Source of the DNA: Dyella amyloliquefaciens
GTDB taxonomy: Bacteria; Pseudomonadota; Gammaproteobacteria; Xanthomonadales; Rhodanobacteraceae
Direction of reading: 5' to 3'
Assembly: GCF_004296575.1 (NCBI RefSeq)
Contig: NZ_SAYT01000010.1
Span: forward strand, 1 to 64,000
DNA: 64,000 bases
In this document: positions 32,371-41,933 of the stretch, in pieces
Position numbering within the stretch: position 1 is the first letter of the stretch
Layout: each line of letters begins with the position of its first letter
Program-made: the position numbers and the translations under genes
Notes under the pieces: generated by a model
Told to the model about the DNA's origin: nothing
Databases searched by the model: none
The model's input: only the letters and a program-made list of their open reading frames with translations

Positions 32371-32400
32371 GTCGCCGTCGCCGTCGCCGTCGCCGTCGCG
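32371..32400. repeat. hexanucleotide microsatellite (GTCGCC)x5
   Basis: Five uninterrupted GTCGCC-type units in the 79-base gap between two convergent genes; just beyond the sigma factor stop. Such tracts are slippage-prone, but it is outside both coding regions. Confidence 0.7.
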
Positions 32401-32410
32401 GCGTGTGCGT

Positions 32411-34123
32411 TCACTCAGGTTCTTCGTCGCGCAGCAGGGCCGGGATGGAGCCGGCTTGGTTCGCAGCAGCGACCTGTCCTTCCTGGCCAAGCAGGTGTAC
32501 GGCCGCGCGCCATGCGTGATGAACCAGCCGGTTGAGGCGGCGTGCCGCGTCGATCCGCGCGAACGCCTCGGTCGCGGTCAATTGTCCGGGCGCCACGGAG
32601 GCGAGGAGGGTGGCGCGCTGATCGCGCTGGACCACGTCGATGTCTTTCGCGGCTCGTTCAAGCTCGGCGAGTGTCTTGGCGATCTGTGGCGAAACCGTCC
32701 AGCCGATTGGTTGCGCCTGCTGGGTAAGGGCGGACTCGCTGGTGATGGATTCTGCAATCGTGTGCGTCGCCTCCACGGCCTGTTTGCAGAGTGCCGCGAC
32801 GCGCGGATCGTGGAACGTGCGGGAAGCGGGGCCGGCTGCGACGAGCTTGCCGAGGGCACCTACCAGGCGTGACGCGTTATCGAGTGCGTGCAGCGTGCTC
32901 GTCATGCGGAACTGCTCCTCTTCCGTTTCAGGCGGTTCTTGCAGTTCGGAGAGGAACTGGCGCGCTTTCTCGAGCGTCGCCGCGGGCGTGGCGGCGTCCA
33001 CGGTGGCGTGCCCGGCTTCGGTCGAGAGCGCGGCGGAGATGGACGGTGCCGTGGTCTTGAGGACCTCCGCCACGACGCGTCGGGTGGTCTCGACCGCGAT
33101 CACCGGATTGACCAGGGCGCTCGGATCGAGTGCGCGCTCCAGTGCCGTTTCCTTCGATGGCAGCATCCGTTCCACGACACGCGTGAACCACTGCGTCGCC
33201 GGCAGCAGCACCGAAACGCCGATCACGTTGTAGGCGGTGTGATAGGCGGCGAGCAACGTGGCGCCGTCGACCGATGAAGACCAGCGCCGCATCAGCGGCG
33301 CCGTGAGCGGAAAGGCGACGATGGCAATCGTGGCGGCGATGATCTTGAACAGCACGTAGGCCACCGCGAGGCGCTTGGCCGTCGTGCTGGCGCCGATGGC
33401 GGCGAGGGCCGAACTGGTGGCTGTGCCGATGTTCTGGCCGATGATCAGGGCCGCGCCCTGTTCAAGGCTCACCGCACCGGCGAGAAAGGCCGACAGCGTG
33501 ACGGCGGTGGAGGCGGTGGACGACTGCATGACGGCCGTCATCGCGATACCGACGACGATCAGGGTGAGCAGGCCGAGCAAGCCGCGCACAAAGCCGACGT
33601 CGGCAGCGCCAAGCACGGCTGGAAGGTCGGACGGATGCAGGCTTTGCGCGAGCCCACCCATGCCCTGCTGGAGCGTGGTGAGGCCGTAGAGCACCAGGGC
33701 GAAGCCCGCCAAGGCGCTACCGGCCGCGGCGATCCTGCCGCCACCCAGCAGCTTCGCCAGCGACCCCAGGAAGATCACCGGTAGCGCATAGGTCGACAGT
33801 GATACGTTCACGCCGATCAGCGCCACGAGCCAGGCGGTGCCCGTCGTGCCCACGTTCGCGCCGAAGACGAGGCCGAGTCCTTGCGGAAAGGTCAGCAGTC
33901 CGGCGCTGACCAGTCCGATGGTGGTCATGGTGACGGCACTGGAGGACTGCACGAGCAGCGTGACGATGGCACCCCAGAACGCACCCGAGAGCGGGGTGGC
34001 GGCGGCCTTGCCCAGCACGGTGCGCAGGGCGGAACCCGCCAGCGCCTTCAAACCGTCGGTCATGACCGCCATGCCGAGCAGGAACAACCCGACGCCACCC
34101 AGCACGACAATGATTGTCTGCAT
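32411..34123 (-). CDS. Na/Pi cotransporter family protein
   Basis: 570 residues. Two repeats of the NptA/YjbB type: QSSSAVTMTTIGLVSAG with GANVGTT, then QSSTASTAVTLSAFLAG with GQNIGTA. About eight to nine helices to residue 310 and then a long C-terminal helical PhoU-like region (about 340-560). Imports or exports phosphate with sodium and may be tuned by the PhoU-like tail. Its start is 15 bases after the PPK2 stop, so they are likely one operon. Confidence 0.87.
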   Translation of the reverse strand: MQTIIVVLGGVGLFLLGMAVMTDGLKALAGSALRTVLGKAAATPLSGAFWGAIVTLLVQSSSAVTMTTIGLVSAGLLTFPQGLGLVFGANVGTTGTAWLVALIGVNVSLSTYALPVIFLGSLAKLLGGGRIAAAGSALAGFALVLYGLTTLQQGMGGLAQSLHPSDLPAVLGAADVGFVRGLLGLLTLIVVGIAMTAVMQSSTASTAVTLSAFLAGAVSLEQGAALIIGQNIGTATSSALAAIGASTTAKRLAVAYVLFKIIAATIAIVAFPLTAPLMRRWSSSVDGATLLAAYHTAYNVIGVSVLLPATQWFTRVVERMLPSKETALERALDPSALVNPVIAVETTRRVVAEVLKTTAPSISAALSTEAGHATVDAATPAATLEKARQFLSELQEPPETEEEQFRMTSTLHALDNASRLVGALGKLVAAGPASRTFHDPRVAALCKQAVEATHTIAESITSESALTQQAQPIGWTVSPQIAKTLAELERAAKDIDVVQRDQRATLLASVAPGQLTATEAFARIDAARRLNRLVHHAWRAAVHLLGQEGQVAAANQAGSIPALLRDEEPE

Positions 34124-34138
34124 GCGTGCTTCGCCCCT

Positions 34139-35041
34139 CTACGGTTCGGCCTTGAGTTCCTTGCGCGCCGCTGCAAGGTCCTTCTTCTGCTCTGGCGTGA
34201 CTTTGGGATAGGCCAGGTCCAGGTTCTCGACGGCCTCGACGATCGCGGCGGCGACAACGAGCCGGGTGAACCATTTGTGGTCGGCGGGCACGACGTACCA
34301 GGGCGCTGCCTTGGAGGCCGTCGCGCGGATCGTCGCTTCATAAGCCTGCATGTATTCGTCCCAATACTGGCGCTCGCGAACATCGGACGCGGAAAACTTC
34401 CAGTGCTTGTCGGGATTGTCGAGACGCTTCATGAAGCGCTTCTTCTGTTCCTCGAGCGAAAGGTTCAGATAGAACTTGAGGATGATGGTGCCCTGGCGGG
34501 TGAGGTAGTCCTCGAACTGGGCGATGTCGGCGAGGCGTTCGTCCCAGATGTCGTCGGTGACCAGCGGCGGCGGGATCTTTTGCGCCTCCAGCAGTTGCCG
34601 ATGCACGCGAACCACCAGTACCTCTTCGTAGTACGAGCGGTTGAAGATGCCGATGTGCCCGCGCTTGGGTGCCTTGGCGAGATAGCGCCAGAGAAAGTCG
34701 TGGGAGAGTTCCTCGGTCGACGGTTCCTTGAACGACGCAACATCGCAACCCTGCGGATTGACGCGCGACATCACGTGCTTGATGGTGCTGTCCTTGCCTG
34801 CGGCGTCCATCGCCTGGAACACCAGCAGCACGGACCACGAATCCTGCGCGTAGAGGATGTCCTGCTCCATCGCCAGCCATTCGGAGCCACGCTCGAGCAG
34901 CTGCACGGCTTCGTCCTTGTCCATCTTGAGTCCGCGGGTGTCGCCGGGATCAAAGTCCTTCAGGCGGAAATCCTTGCCATCGGTCACGCGGAACGGTTCG
35001 ATATAACTGCTCAGGGCGTCCAGTATGTCTTTGCGCGGCAT
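34139..35041 (-). CDS. ppk2: polyphosphate kinase 2 (PPK2)
   Basis: 300 residues. Walker A MDAAGKDS (79-86), the KHVMSRVNPQG segment, Walker B-type FNRSYYEEVLVVRVH, and lid and C-terminal PPK2 motifs (KRFMKRLDNPDKHWKFS, WYVVPADHKWF). PPK2 enzymes use polyphosphate to phosphorylate nucleotides (ADP/GDP or AMP by class), or the reverse. The class is not assigned. Start MPRKDIL is chosen because GAGGAAG lies six bases upstream, although the frame continues a further 37 codons. Followed at 15 bases by the phosphate cotransporter. Confidence 0.88.
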   Translation of the reverse strand: MPRKDILDALSSYIEPFRVTDGKDFRLKDFDPGDTRGLKMDKDEAVQLLERGSEWLAMEQDILYAQDSWSVLLVFQAMDAAGKDSTIKHVMSRVNPQGCDVASFKEPSTEELSHDFLWRYLAKAPKRGHIGIFNRSYYEEVLVVRVHRQLLEAQKIPPPLVTDDIWDERLADIAQFEDYLTRQGTIILKFYLNLSLEEQKKRFMKRLDNPDKHWKFSASDVRERQYWDEYMQAYEATIRATASKAAPWYVVPADHKWFTRLVVAAAIVEAVENLDLAYPKVTPEQKKDLAAARKELKAEP

Positions 35042-35332
35042 GGGCGCTTCCTCTGCTGAGCTCGCCACGAGTGATGCGACAGGTGCATGCGGCGGCTCGA
35101 TATAGGCCTTCGCATCGCCCCGCGAAACTGGGCTCGTGCGCGTGTACTTCATGTGAAGCGAAAGCCGGACGGAAGCTTCGTGGAAGAGGTTTGCAGCGCC
35201 TCACGCGATTCCGTCGTTGCCGTCGGGAAAGCGGCATATCGATGGATCGAATTGGCGTAGGTTGTTCTGGCTGCGGGGCAGTCCGCAGCCTATGATTTGC
35301 CGCAGCGAGTTTCGAACGGGAGTGATCGAGAC

Positions 35333-37063
35333 ATGGCATCCAGCAGGCCAATCGCGCAGGGCGAACATGCGTCGGTCACCGCGCCAGGGTGGTTGCGCTG
35401 GCTTCCGGGCGTGCAGATGCTCAGGCAGTACCAGGCAGCCTGGCTGCCCAAGGATGTGGCTGCCGGCCTGGTGTTGACCACCATGCTGGTGCCGGTCGGC
35501 ATCGCCTACGCCGAGGCCTCGGGTGTGCCCGGTGTCTACGGCCTGTACGCCACCATCATTCCACTGCTGGCTTATGCCGTTCTCGGGCCGAGCCGGATCC
35601 TTGTGCTTGGCCCGGACTCTGCCCTGGCGGCGCCGATTCTCGCCGTCGTGGTTTCCATTTCGGCGGGCGATCCATCGCGTGCCATCGCCGTCGCCGGCAT
35701 GATGGCCGTGGTCTCCGGGCTGTTCTGCATCGTGCTGGGTCTGTTGCGCCTTGGCTTCATTACCGAGCTGCTTTCCAAGCCGATTCGCTATGGCTACATG
35801 AATGGCATTGCATTGACGGTGCTGGTCAGCCAGCTGCCCAAGCTGTTTGCCATTTCCGTGGAGGACCAGGGCCCGTTGCGTGAGATGGCGAGTCTGGGCA
35901 CGGCGATCGCCGCCGGGCAGGCCAACTGGTACAGCTTTGCCGTGGGGGCGGGGAGCCTGGTGTTGATCCTGTTCCTCAAGCGCTTCGACAAGGTGCCCGG
36001 CATTCTGGTCGCCGTGGTTGTCGCCACGCTTTGCGTGAGCTTGTTCAAGCTGGATGGCATGGGCGTGAAGGTGCTGGGCAAGATTCCGCAGGGGCTGCCC
36101 ACGTTCGCGATGCCGTGGGCCAGCAACGCGGATCTGGTGGAGATCCTGCTCGGTGGCTGTGCCGTCGCGTTGATTTCGTTCGCCGACACAAGCGTGCTCT
36201 CGCGTACCTTTGCGGCGCGCTACAAGATGCGCGTCGACCCCAACCAGGAGATGGTGGGCCTCGGTGTCGCAAATCTGGCGGCGGGGTTCTTCCAGGGGTT
36301 TCCGATCAGCAGCAGTTCGTCGCGCACGCCGGTCGCCGAGGCCGCCGGCGCCAGGACGCAGGTGACTGGAATCGTCGGCGCCGTGGCCGTGGCCATCGTG
36401 CTCGTGGCTGCACCGAACCTGATGCGTCACCTGCCCAACAGTGCGCTCGCAGCGGTGGTCATCGCCGCGGCCCTCGGGTTGTTCGAGTTTGCCGACCTCA
36501 AGCGCATCTATCGCATCCAGCAATGGGAGTTCTGGCTCTCGATGGCCTGCTTTGTAGGCGTTGCGGTGTTCGGGGCGATTCCGGGCATCTGCATTGCCGT
36601 GGTGATTGCCGTCCTCGAATTCCTGTGGGATGGCTGGCGACCGCATTACGCCGTGCTCGGCCGCGTGGAGAATCTGCGTGGCTACCACGACATCAAGCGC
36701 TATCCGCAGGCGTCGCGCATTCCGGGACTGGTGCTGTTTCGCTGGGATGCGCCGCTGTTCTTCGCCAATGCCGAACTGTTCCAGGAGCGCTTGCTGGAAG
36801 CGATCGATGCATCGCCGACACCGGTGAAGCGCGTCGTGGTCGCCGCCGAACCGGTCACCAGCGTCGACGTCACCTCGGCCGACATGCTGCGTGAACTGTG
36901 CCGGATCCTGGCCGAACGTGGCATCGAGCTGCACTTCGCGGAAATGAAGGATCCCGTGCGCGACAAGCTCAAGCGGTTCGAACTCGCGGATGTGATGACA
37001 CGTGAAGAATTCCATCCCACCGTGGGCAGCGCAGTCGACGACTATCTGCAGCAGAAGTCCTGA
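35333..37063 (+). CDS. SulP family anion permease
   Basis: 576 residues: a membrane domain of about ten to twelve helices (VAAGLVLTTMLVPVGIAYAE, GLYATIIPLLAYAVLG, GPDSALAAPILA) and a C-terminal STAS domain (about 440-560, PGLVLFRWDAPLFFANAE, VVVAAEPVTSVDVTSADML). SulP proteins carry sulfate or bicarbonate, sometimes with Na+ or H+. Substrate is not determined. GGGAGTGATCGAGAC supports the ATG. Monocistronic, divergent from PPK2. Confidence 0.88.
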   Translation: MASSRPIAQGEHASVTAPGWLRWLPGVQMLRQYQAAWLPKDVAAGLVLTTMLVPVGIAYAEASGVPGVYGLYATIIPLLAYAVLGPSRILVLGPDSALAAPILAVVVSISAGDPSRAIAVAGMMAVVSGLFCIVLGLLRLGFITELLSKPIRYGYMNGIALTVLVSQLPKLFAISVEDQGPLREMASLGTAIAAGQANWYSFAVGAGSLVLILFLKRFDKVPGILVAVVVATLCVSLFKLDGMGVKVLGKIPQGLPTFAMPWASNADLVEILLGGCAVALISFADTSVLSRTFAARYKMRVDPNQEMVGLGVANLAAGFFQGFPISSSSSRTPVAEAAGARTQVTGIVGAVAVAIVLVAAPNLMRHLPNSALAAVVIAAALGLFEFADLKRIYRIQQWEFWLSMACFVGVAVFGAIPGICIAVVIAVLEFLWDGWRPHYAVLGRVENLRGYHDIKRYPQASRIPGLVLFRWDAPLFFANAELFQERLLEAIDASPTPVKRVVVAAEPVTSVDVTSADMLRELCRILAERGIELHFAEMKDPVRDKLKRFELADVMTREEFHPTVGSAVDDYLQQKS

Positions 37064-37308
37064 CGGCGCACCATGACGGACGCCTCGCGCATGTCGCGCT
37101 TAGGGAGGGACGGCTGGCGGCGCGCGGGACTCGGGGGCGAGGTACGCAGTTCCAGCCGCCCCTCCACATACAAGCAGGAGTCGCGGTTAGCCGACCGGAT
37201 CGCTGTGGTTTACGGTCCGCAGCGATCCAGGTGCAAAGTTAATCAGCAAGCCCGTTGCGCGCTGCACGTATCCGGCAGACATGTAACTGCTGATGCCTGG
37301 CGGCGCGC

Positions 37309-37605
37309 TTAGCCGACCACGGTGATCAGGGCCGCAAGCCAGATTGCAGCGGTACCGATGGCAAAGGCGCGGCGGGCGGCCACGATACGCTCCTCGCTTT
37401 CGTGCTCGACGGGCGTGGTGACGATCCACGGTGTCGAGGCCAGCACGGCGAATCCGATGAAGGCGAGGGCCACGGCCACCACATCGGTCCAGTGCCAGGC
37501 TGAGGCCTCATGCACACCCCAATAGCCAAGAAATGCCATGCCCAGCGCGCACATGGTGGCGGAGGCGGCGCAAAGACCAACCACGGAACCTGTGGGGGCA
37601 CGCAT
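37309..37605 (-). CDS. hypothetical three-TM membrane protein, 98 aa
   Basis: 98 residues, three hydrophobic segments (about 9-29, 40-58, 77-95) separated by a charged loop (EHESEERIVAARR). No family recognised. The start at MRAPTG is chosen over one five codons earlier because GGAGGTAGGTGAC sits immediately before it. Confidence 0.65.
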   Translation of the reverse strand: MRAPTGSVVGLCAASATMCALGMAFLGYWGVHEASAWHWTDVVAVALAFIGFAVLASTPWIVTTPVEHESEERIVAARRAFAIGTAAIWLAALITVVG

Positions 37606-37724
37606 GTCACCTACCTCCATGACGGCTGCAAGTCGCGAAAGCCTAGCTCAGCGGGATGCGTGGCGAGGTGATGGTGGCGTGCCGGTGCCTGTACCAGGGG
37701 CTCGCAGCCGCACGGCCACGCCGT

Positions 37725-38666
37725 TCAAGCCTTGCGGCTTGCCGGTGACGAAGTGCTCGCCCGCTCCTCACCATCGCGCTTCACGAAATCGACGAAGGCA
37801 CGCAGCGGAGCCGGCAGGTGCTGGCGGCCCGGGTAGTAGAGGAACGGTCCCGAGAAGTCCTGCCACCAGGGTTCGAGGATGGGTACGAGTGCGCCGCTGT
37901 CCAAGTGGGGACGGAGCATGTCCTCGTAGAGATGAATGATGCCAAGGCCCGCCACGGCAGCGTCGACCGCCATGTCGATCACCGCGCCGGGCCGCACCAC
38001 CAGTGGTCCGGAGGGATCGACCTTCACCACTTCACCTTCGCGTTCGAAATCCCAGGTGGGCATGGAGCCACTGGCGAAGCGGCCGCGCAGGCAGGCGTGC
38101 CCGAGGAGCTCGCGCGGGTGTTCGGGGCGGCCGTGGGCATCGAGATAAGCGGGCGCGGCGGCCGTGGCGAAGCGTTGCACGCGTGGGCCGATGGGCGTCG
38201 CGATCATGTTCGGTTCCAGCCGCTCGTCATAGCGGATGCCCGCATCGCAGCCTACGCTCGGAAGATCCACGAAGCTGTCTTCGACGGTGAGCTCCACGCG
38301 GATGTCCGGATACGCCTGCAGGAACCGTGTGATGAGCGATGGCAGCACGATGCGCGCGACGCCGGCCGGCACGTTGAGCCGCAAGGTGCCGGCGGGGCGA
38401 TCGCGAAAATGGTTGAGCACGTCCAGCGCCGCTTCCATGTCCGCAAGGGCTGGCGTCAGCCGTTCGAGCAAGCGCTCGCCGGCCTCCGTCGGTGCGACGC
38501 TGCGTGTCGTGCGGTTGAGCAAGCGCACGCCGAGCCGGCTTTCCAGTCGGCGTACGGCGGTGCTGAGGCCCGACGCCGAGATCCCGCTGGTGCGCGCGGC
38601 GTCCCGAAAGCCGCCCGCTCGCGCCACCGAAACGAATGCAGCCAGGTCATTCATCTCCAGGGTCAT
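37725..38666 (-). CDS. LysR-family transcription regulator
   Basis: 313 residues. An N-terminal LysR HTH (about 5-64: MNDLAAFVSVARAGGFRDAA, SASGLSTAVRRLESRLG) and a C-terminal substrate-binding domain starting near residue 90. It is divergent from a pyridoxal-reductase-like aldo/keto reductase and is the obvious candidate regulator of it, as LysR proteins often regulate divergent neighbours. AAAAGG supports the ATG. Effector unknown. Confidence 0.87.
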   Translation of the reverse strand: MTLEMNDLAAFVSVARAGGFRDAARTSGISASGLSTAVRRLESRLGVRLLNRTTRSVAPTEAGERLLERLTPALADMEAALDVLNHFRDRPAGTLRLNVPAGVARIVLPSLITRFLQAYPDIRVELTVEDSFVDLPSVGCDAGIRYDERLEPNMIATPIGPRVQRFATAAAPAYLDAHGRPEHPRELLGHACLRGRFASGSMPTWDFEREGEVVKVDPSGPLVVRPGAVIDMAVDAAVAGLGIIHLYEDMLRPHLDSGALVPILEPWWQDFSGPFLYYPGRQHLPAPLRAFVDFVKRDGEERASTSSPASRKA

Positions 38667-38761
38667 TGTTTACCTTTTCGCACAGCCCGTGCGGAGCCGG
38701 TGGGATTATCGAACAGGCCGATCTTCCCCATAGTGAATCCATCACTGCAAGGAGTACCCCC

Positions 38762-39628
38762 ATGACCCGTTCCTCGCTCTCCTATCCCTTTGCCGGCCGC
38801 CACGTGAATCGCATGGGCTACGGCGCCATGCAGCTGGCCGGGCCCGGTGTATTCGGCCCTCCGAAAGATCGTGCGACGGCCATCGCGGTGCTCCGCGAGG
38901 CCGTGGCTTCCGGCGTCAACCATATCGACACCAGCGACTTCTACGGCCCGCATGTCACCAACCAGATCATTCGCGAGGCGCTGCACCCGTACCCGGACGA
39001 CCTGCTCATCGTCACCAAGGTCGGTGCCATCCGCGGCGACGATGGCTCGTGGCTGTCCGCGCAGGCGCCGGAAGATCTGCGCCGCGCCGTGCACGACAAC
39101 CTGCGCCATCTCGGTCGCGACGTGCTCGACGTGGTGAATCTGCGCGTGATGGGGCAGATCCATGAACCGGGTGAGGGTTCCATCGCGCGACAGGTCGAAA
39201 CGCTCGCCGAGCTGCAGCAAAAGGGCCTGGTTCGCCATGTGGGCCTGAGCAATGTCACGTCGGCGCAGGTGGCCGAGGCGCAAGGCATTGCCACGATCGT
39301 GTGCGTGCAGAACCAATACAACCTCGTGCAGCGCGCGGACGATGCGCTGGTCGACGAACTGGCGGCCAAGGGCATGGCTTATGTGCCATTCTTTCCGCTG
39401 GGCGGCTTCACGCCGATCCAGTCGTCCGGGCTTTCCGCGATAGCGCATCGCCTGGATGCCACGCCGATGCAGGTGGCGCTGGCCTGGCTGCTGCACCGCT
39501 CACCCAACATTCTGCTGATTCCCGGCACGTCGTCGCTGGGACATCTTCGGGAGAACCTGAAGGCCGCCGAGATCGAGTTGTCGGCGGAGGTGCTGGCGGA
39601 GCTGGACAAGGTCGGCGGCGCAGGCTGA
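38762..39628 (+). CDS. aldo/keto reductase (YdbC/PdxI-like pyridoxal reductase)
   Basis: 288 residues with the AKR barrel: GYGAMQLAGPGVFGPP, HIDTSDFYGPHVTNQ (catalytic Asp/Tyr), IVTKVGA (Lys), VGLSNVTSAQV, and NADP site near LLIPGTSS. The combination GPGVFGPP plus DVVNLRVM closely parallels E. coli YdbC, now PdxI, which reduces pyridoxal in B6 salvage. This is by remembered sequence similarity. Divergent from the LysR gene. AAGGAG precedes the ATG. Confidence 0.85.
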   Translation: MTRSSLSYPFAGRHVNRMGYGAMQLAGPGVFGPPKDRATAIAVLREAVASGVNHIDTSDFYGPHVTNQIIREALHPYPDDLLIVTKVGAIRGDDGSWLSAQAPEDLRRAVHDNLRHLGRDVLDVVNLRVMGQIHEPGEGSIARQVETLAELQQKGLVRHVGLSNVTSAQVAEAQGIATIVCVQNQYNLVQRADDALVDELAAKGMAYVPFFPLGGFTPIQSSGLSAIAHRLDATPMQVALAWLLHRSPNILLIPGTSSLGHLRENLKAAEIELSAEVLAELDKVGGAG

Positions 39629-39647
39629 TGGCCCGCGTGCGCTCCGA

Positions 39648-41405
39648 TCAGGACGACGCGCCCATCTCGATACGGTCGCGGCCAGAATTCTTGGCGCGAT
39701 AGAGCAGGGCATCGGCGTCGCGGAACAGGGCCTCCAGCGACGGAGTGTCACCTTTTCGCGCGACGGTGACCCCGAAGCTCACCGTCATGGAAAACATCCG
39801 GCCGTCGATCGCTGCGATGTTTTCCTGGTGGAGTTGGTCCAGCACGCGCTGGGCCGGCGCCTGTGATTGGTCCGGGTGTTTCGTGGTGGTGAGAACGGCA
39901 AACTCCTCACCGCCGATGCGACCGAGGATGTCATCGGCGCGCCAAGCCTCCCGGCAGAGTTCCGCGAGTCGCTTGAGCGCACGATCTCCCGTCTCGTGGC
40001 CATAGGTATCGTTGATGCGCTTGAAGTGATCGATGTCGAACGACGTGAGCACGACATAGGAGTCTGTGTTGCGTCGATCGGCCAGCAAGCGCTCGGCGCG
40101 TGTCTCGAACGCACGGCGGTTCAGCAGGCCGGTCAGCGGATCCGTATCGGCGAGTTCGCGCAGTTCGGTCAAAAGAAGATCACGTTCGACTTCGAGTTGA
40201 AGGCGAAGCCTGCTGTTCTCCTTCAGCGCATCGATGGCGTCGAACAGATCGTGGATCTCGCCCTCATAGGCAGGGCGCGCGACCGTGGTTGAAAGATCGC
40301 CGGTTGCAATCGCCAGGATGGAGCGGCGCGCTTCGACGAAGGGACGCACGATCTGCTTGTGGAATTGCCTCGTCATCACGCCGATGAAGACGGTCAACAG
40401 GAGGATGGACACGGCGATCGACACAAGTAGCGCCCTCTGTTTGACCAGGTCCTCCCGAAGCCTTGCTTCCGTAAGCCGCAATGCGATGTCGCGTATGTTG
40501 ACGATGGGCTGCATCAGAGGAAAGTAACGATCGAGAAATGCGGTCGCGCTTGGTTTCGAGGCACCACCGGCTGTCAGTTCAGCGCGCACCTGGGCGACAT
40601 AGTTGATGTCTTCGCCGATATAGCGGTCCCGGACGGGGGCTAGTAGATCGCTGGGCAGGTCCGGCAGTCGCACCACCGCCGATCTCACCAAGGTATACAG
40701 CTGGTTGATCTTGCCGATGGTTTGCTCGATACGCGTATTTTCTTCTGGTGTAAGGGTGTGCTCTGTGGCCAGGGCCCGGGCGATCTGAGATGCAAGCAGC
40801 CCACCGCTATCCCGTAGAAGAGCAGCAAAGCCAGCGGTGTAAAGGTATCTGACGGCCTCGGGGTCGCGCCGTATGACGCCGGGTGCGTTGGTCGCTGCAA
40901 TGGACGTGACCAGCGGACCCACCGCGGCGAGACGATCGAAGGTCGCGCTGACCTGCGCACTGCTGCGCTCGGAGGGCGCTTTGCTCAATAGGGCATTGGC
41001 GGACTGGCGCGCTTCCTGCAGTGCGGATTCAACATGATTGACGTCAGTAGCCATGCCCTCGCATGAATCGCAGGATGCATGGCCGAATCGTGCGCGCAGT
41101 CGCTCGAGGTTGGCGTCCACCTTGCCGCGCACACCGCCCAGCCTGGCCTGTCTTTGCAGGAAGGTGGGGGAGGGGTCATCAAACGCGCGGAACGTAGCCC
41201 CACGTTCCTCTGACAGGTCCACCATGATGTCCAGCGTCATGCGGAAGGTGGTGAGGTCCTGCAAGGCATCCCGCGCCGCCGCATAAGCCATCCACTGGTT
41301 GGCCAGCGCCCAGACCACCAGGGGCAGCGTCAGCACATAGATCGTGACGACAATCGACTGGAAGCGTTGGGTGATCGACGAGTATGGCGGCGCGCTGTTC
41401 GGCAT
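39648..41405 (-). CDS. membrane diguanylate cyclase with large sensor domain
   Basis: 585 residues. TM1 (about 18-38), a periplasmic region of nearly 290 residues resembling a NIT-like helical sensor (ERGATFRAFDDPSPTFLQRQ), TM2 (about 328-347), a HAMP-like linker, and a GGDEF domain (DPLTGLLNRRAFETRA, FDIDHFKRINDTYGHETGD, GGEEF near 499). The I-site RADD lies five residues before GGEEF, so product inhibition is expected. It makes c-di-GMP. Confidence 0.85.
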   Translation of the reverse strand: MPNSAPPYSSITQRFQSIVVTIYVLTLPLVVWALANQWMAYAAARDALQDLTTFRMTLDIMVDLSEERGATFRAFDDPSPTFLQRQARLGGVRGKVDANLERLRARFGHASCDSCEGMATDVNHVESALQEARQSANALLSKAPSERSSAQVSATFDRLAAVGPLVTSIAATNAPGVIRRDPEAVRYLYTAGFAALLRDSGGLLASQIARALATEHTLTPEENTRIEQTIGKINQLYTLVRSAVVRLPDLPSDLLAPVRDRYIGEDINYVAQVRAELTAGGASKPSATAFLDRYFPLMQPIVNIRDIALRLTEARLREDLVKQRALLVSIAVSILLLTVFIGVMTRQFHKQIVRPFVEARRSILAIATGDLSTTVARPAYEGEIHDLFDAIDALKENSRLRLQLEVERDLLLTELRELADTDPLTGLLNRRAFETRAERLLADRRNTDSYVVLTSFDIDHFKRINDTYGHETGDRALKRLAELCREAWRADDILGRIGGEEFAVLTTTKHPDQSQAPAQRVLDQLHQENIAAIDGRMFSMTVSFGVTVARKGDTPSLEALFRDADALLYRAKNSGRDRIEMGASS

Positions 41406-41519
41406 GACGCATCAGCCCGGATCGCACGGGGTCGTGTCGGCGGATGGCAGCACAAACGCTTCCATTCCGCCTCCGAAAAACTACGTAGCGGTTGCTGCGC
41501 CCTGCGATGTCCGCGGGGG

Positions 41520-41729
41520 TCAGTCTTCGAGCGTGAAGCCGATCTTCAGGGTGACTTGCCAATAGGCGACCTTGCCATCGTCCACGTGGCCGCGGATCTC
41601 GGTGACTCGGAACCAGCGGATGTCGCGGATCGTCTTGGAGGCCTTGGCAATGGCGAGCTTGATGGCGTCATCGCTGCTCTTCTTCGAAGAGCCGGTCAGT
41701 TCCAGCGACTTGTAGACGTGATCGGACAT
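41520..41729 (-). CDS. dodecin flavin-binding protein
   Basis: 69 residues: MSDHVYKSLELTGSSKKS, helix DAIKLAIAKASKTI, the RWFRVTEIRGHVDDG strand with the Trp that stacks on flavin, and the C-terminal VAYWQVTLKIGFTL strand. Dodecins assemble as hollow dodecamers storing or buffering flavin. GGAGGT is seven bases before the ATG. Between the cyclase and the DUF1254 gene, all on the minus strand, but operon membership is not clear. Confidence 0.93.
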   Translation of the reverse strand: MSDHVYKSLELTGSSKKSSDDAIKLAIAKASKTIRDIRWFRVTEIRGHVDDGKVAYWQVTLKIGFTLED

Positions 41730-41894
41730 GGGCGAGACCTCCGGAATGGATGCTTCTTGGGAGCGCATGGCATGGACAGTCACTGGCCAGTCCATACCCC
41801 GGCTCGCCAAAAGGGTGTGAAGGGCAGCTCATCGTCCGCGATGCAGAATTCCACTTGAGGCCGACCAGATTCCCCGGGAACCGTGCGATGCGTT

Positions 41895-41928
41895 GCCCCC
41901 GCCGCATGGTTCGCTCTGGCACGGGGGC
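41895..41928 (-). terminator. hairpin after the DUF1254 pair
   Basis: GCCCCCG and CGGGGGC arms with a 20-base loop, just beyond the minus-strand stop at 41934. GC-rich, no T-run; weak evidence. Confidence 0.35.
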
Positions 41929-41933
41929 GTCGT

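Noticed and set aside
32371-32400. Phase-variable microsatellite
   Set aside because: The hexamer tract lies outside both neighbouring genes and a hexamer would not shift the frame, so no switching of a protein is expected.
37187-37429. Minus-strand 80-codon frame after the SulP gene
   Set aside because: Overlaps the real three-TM gene at 37309 in another frame and has no SD.
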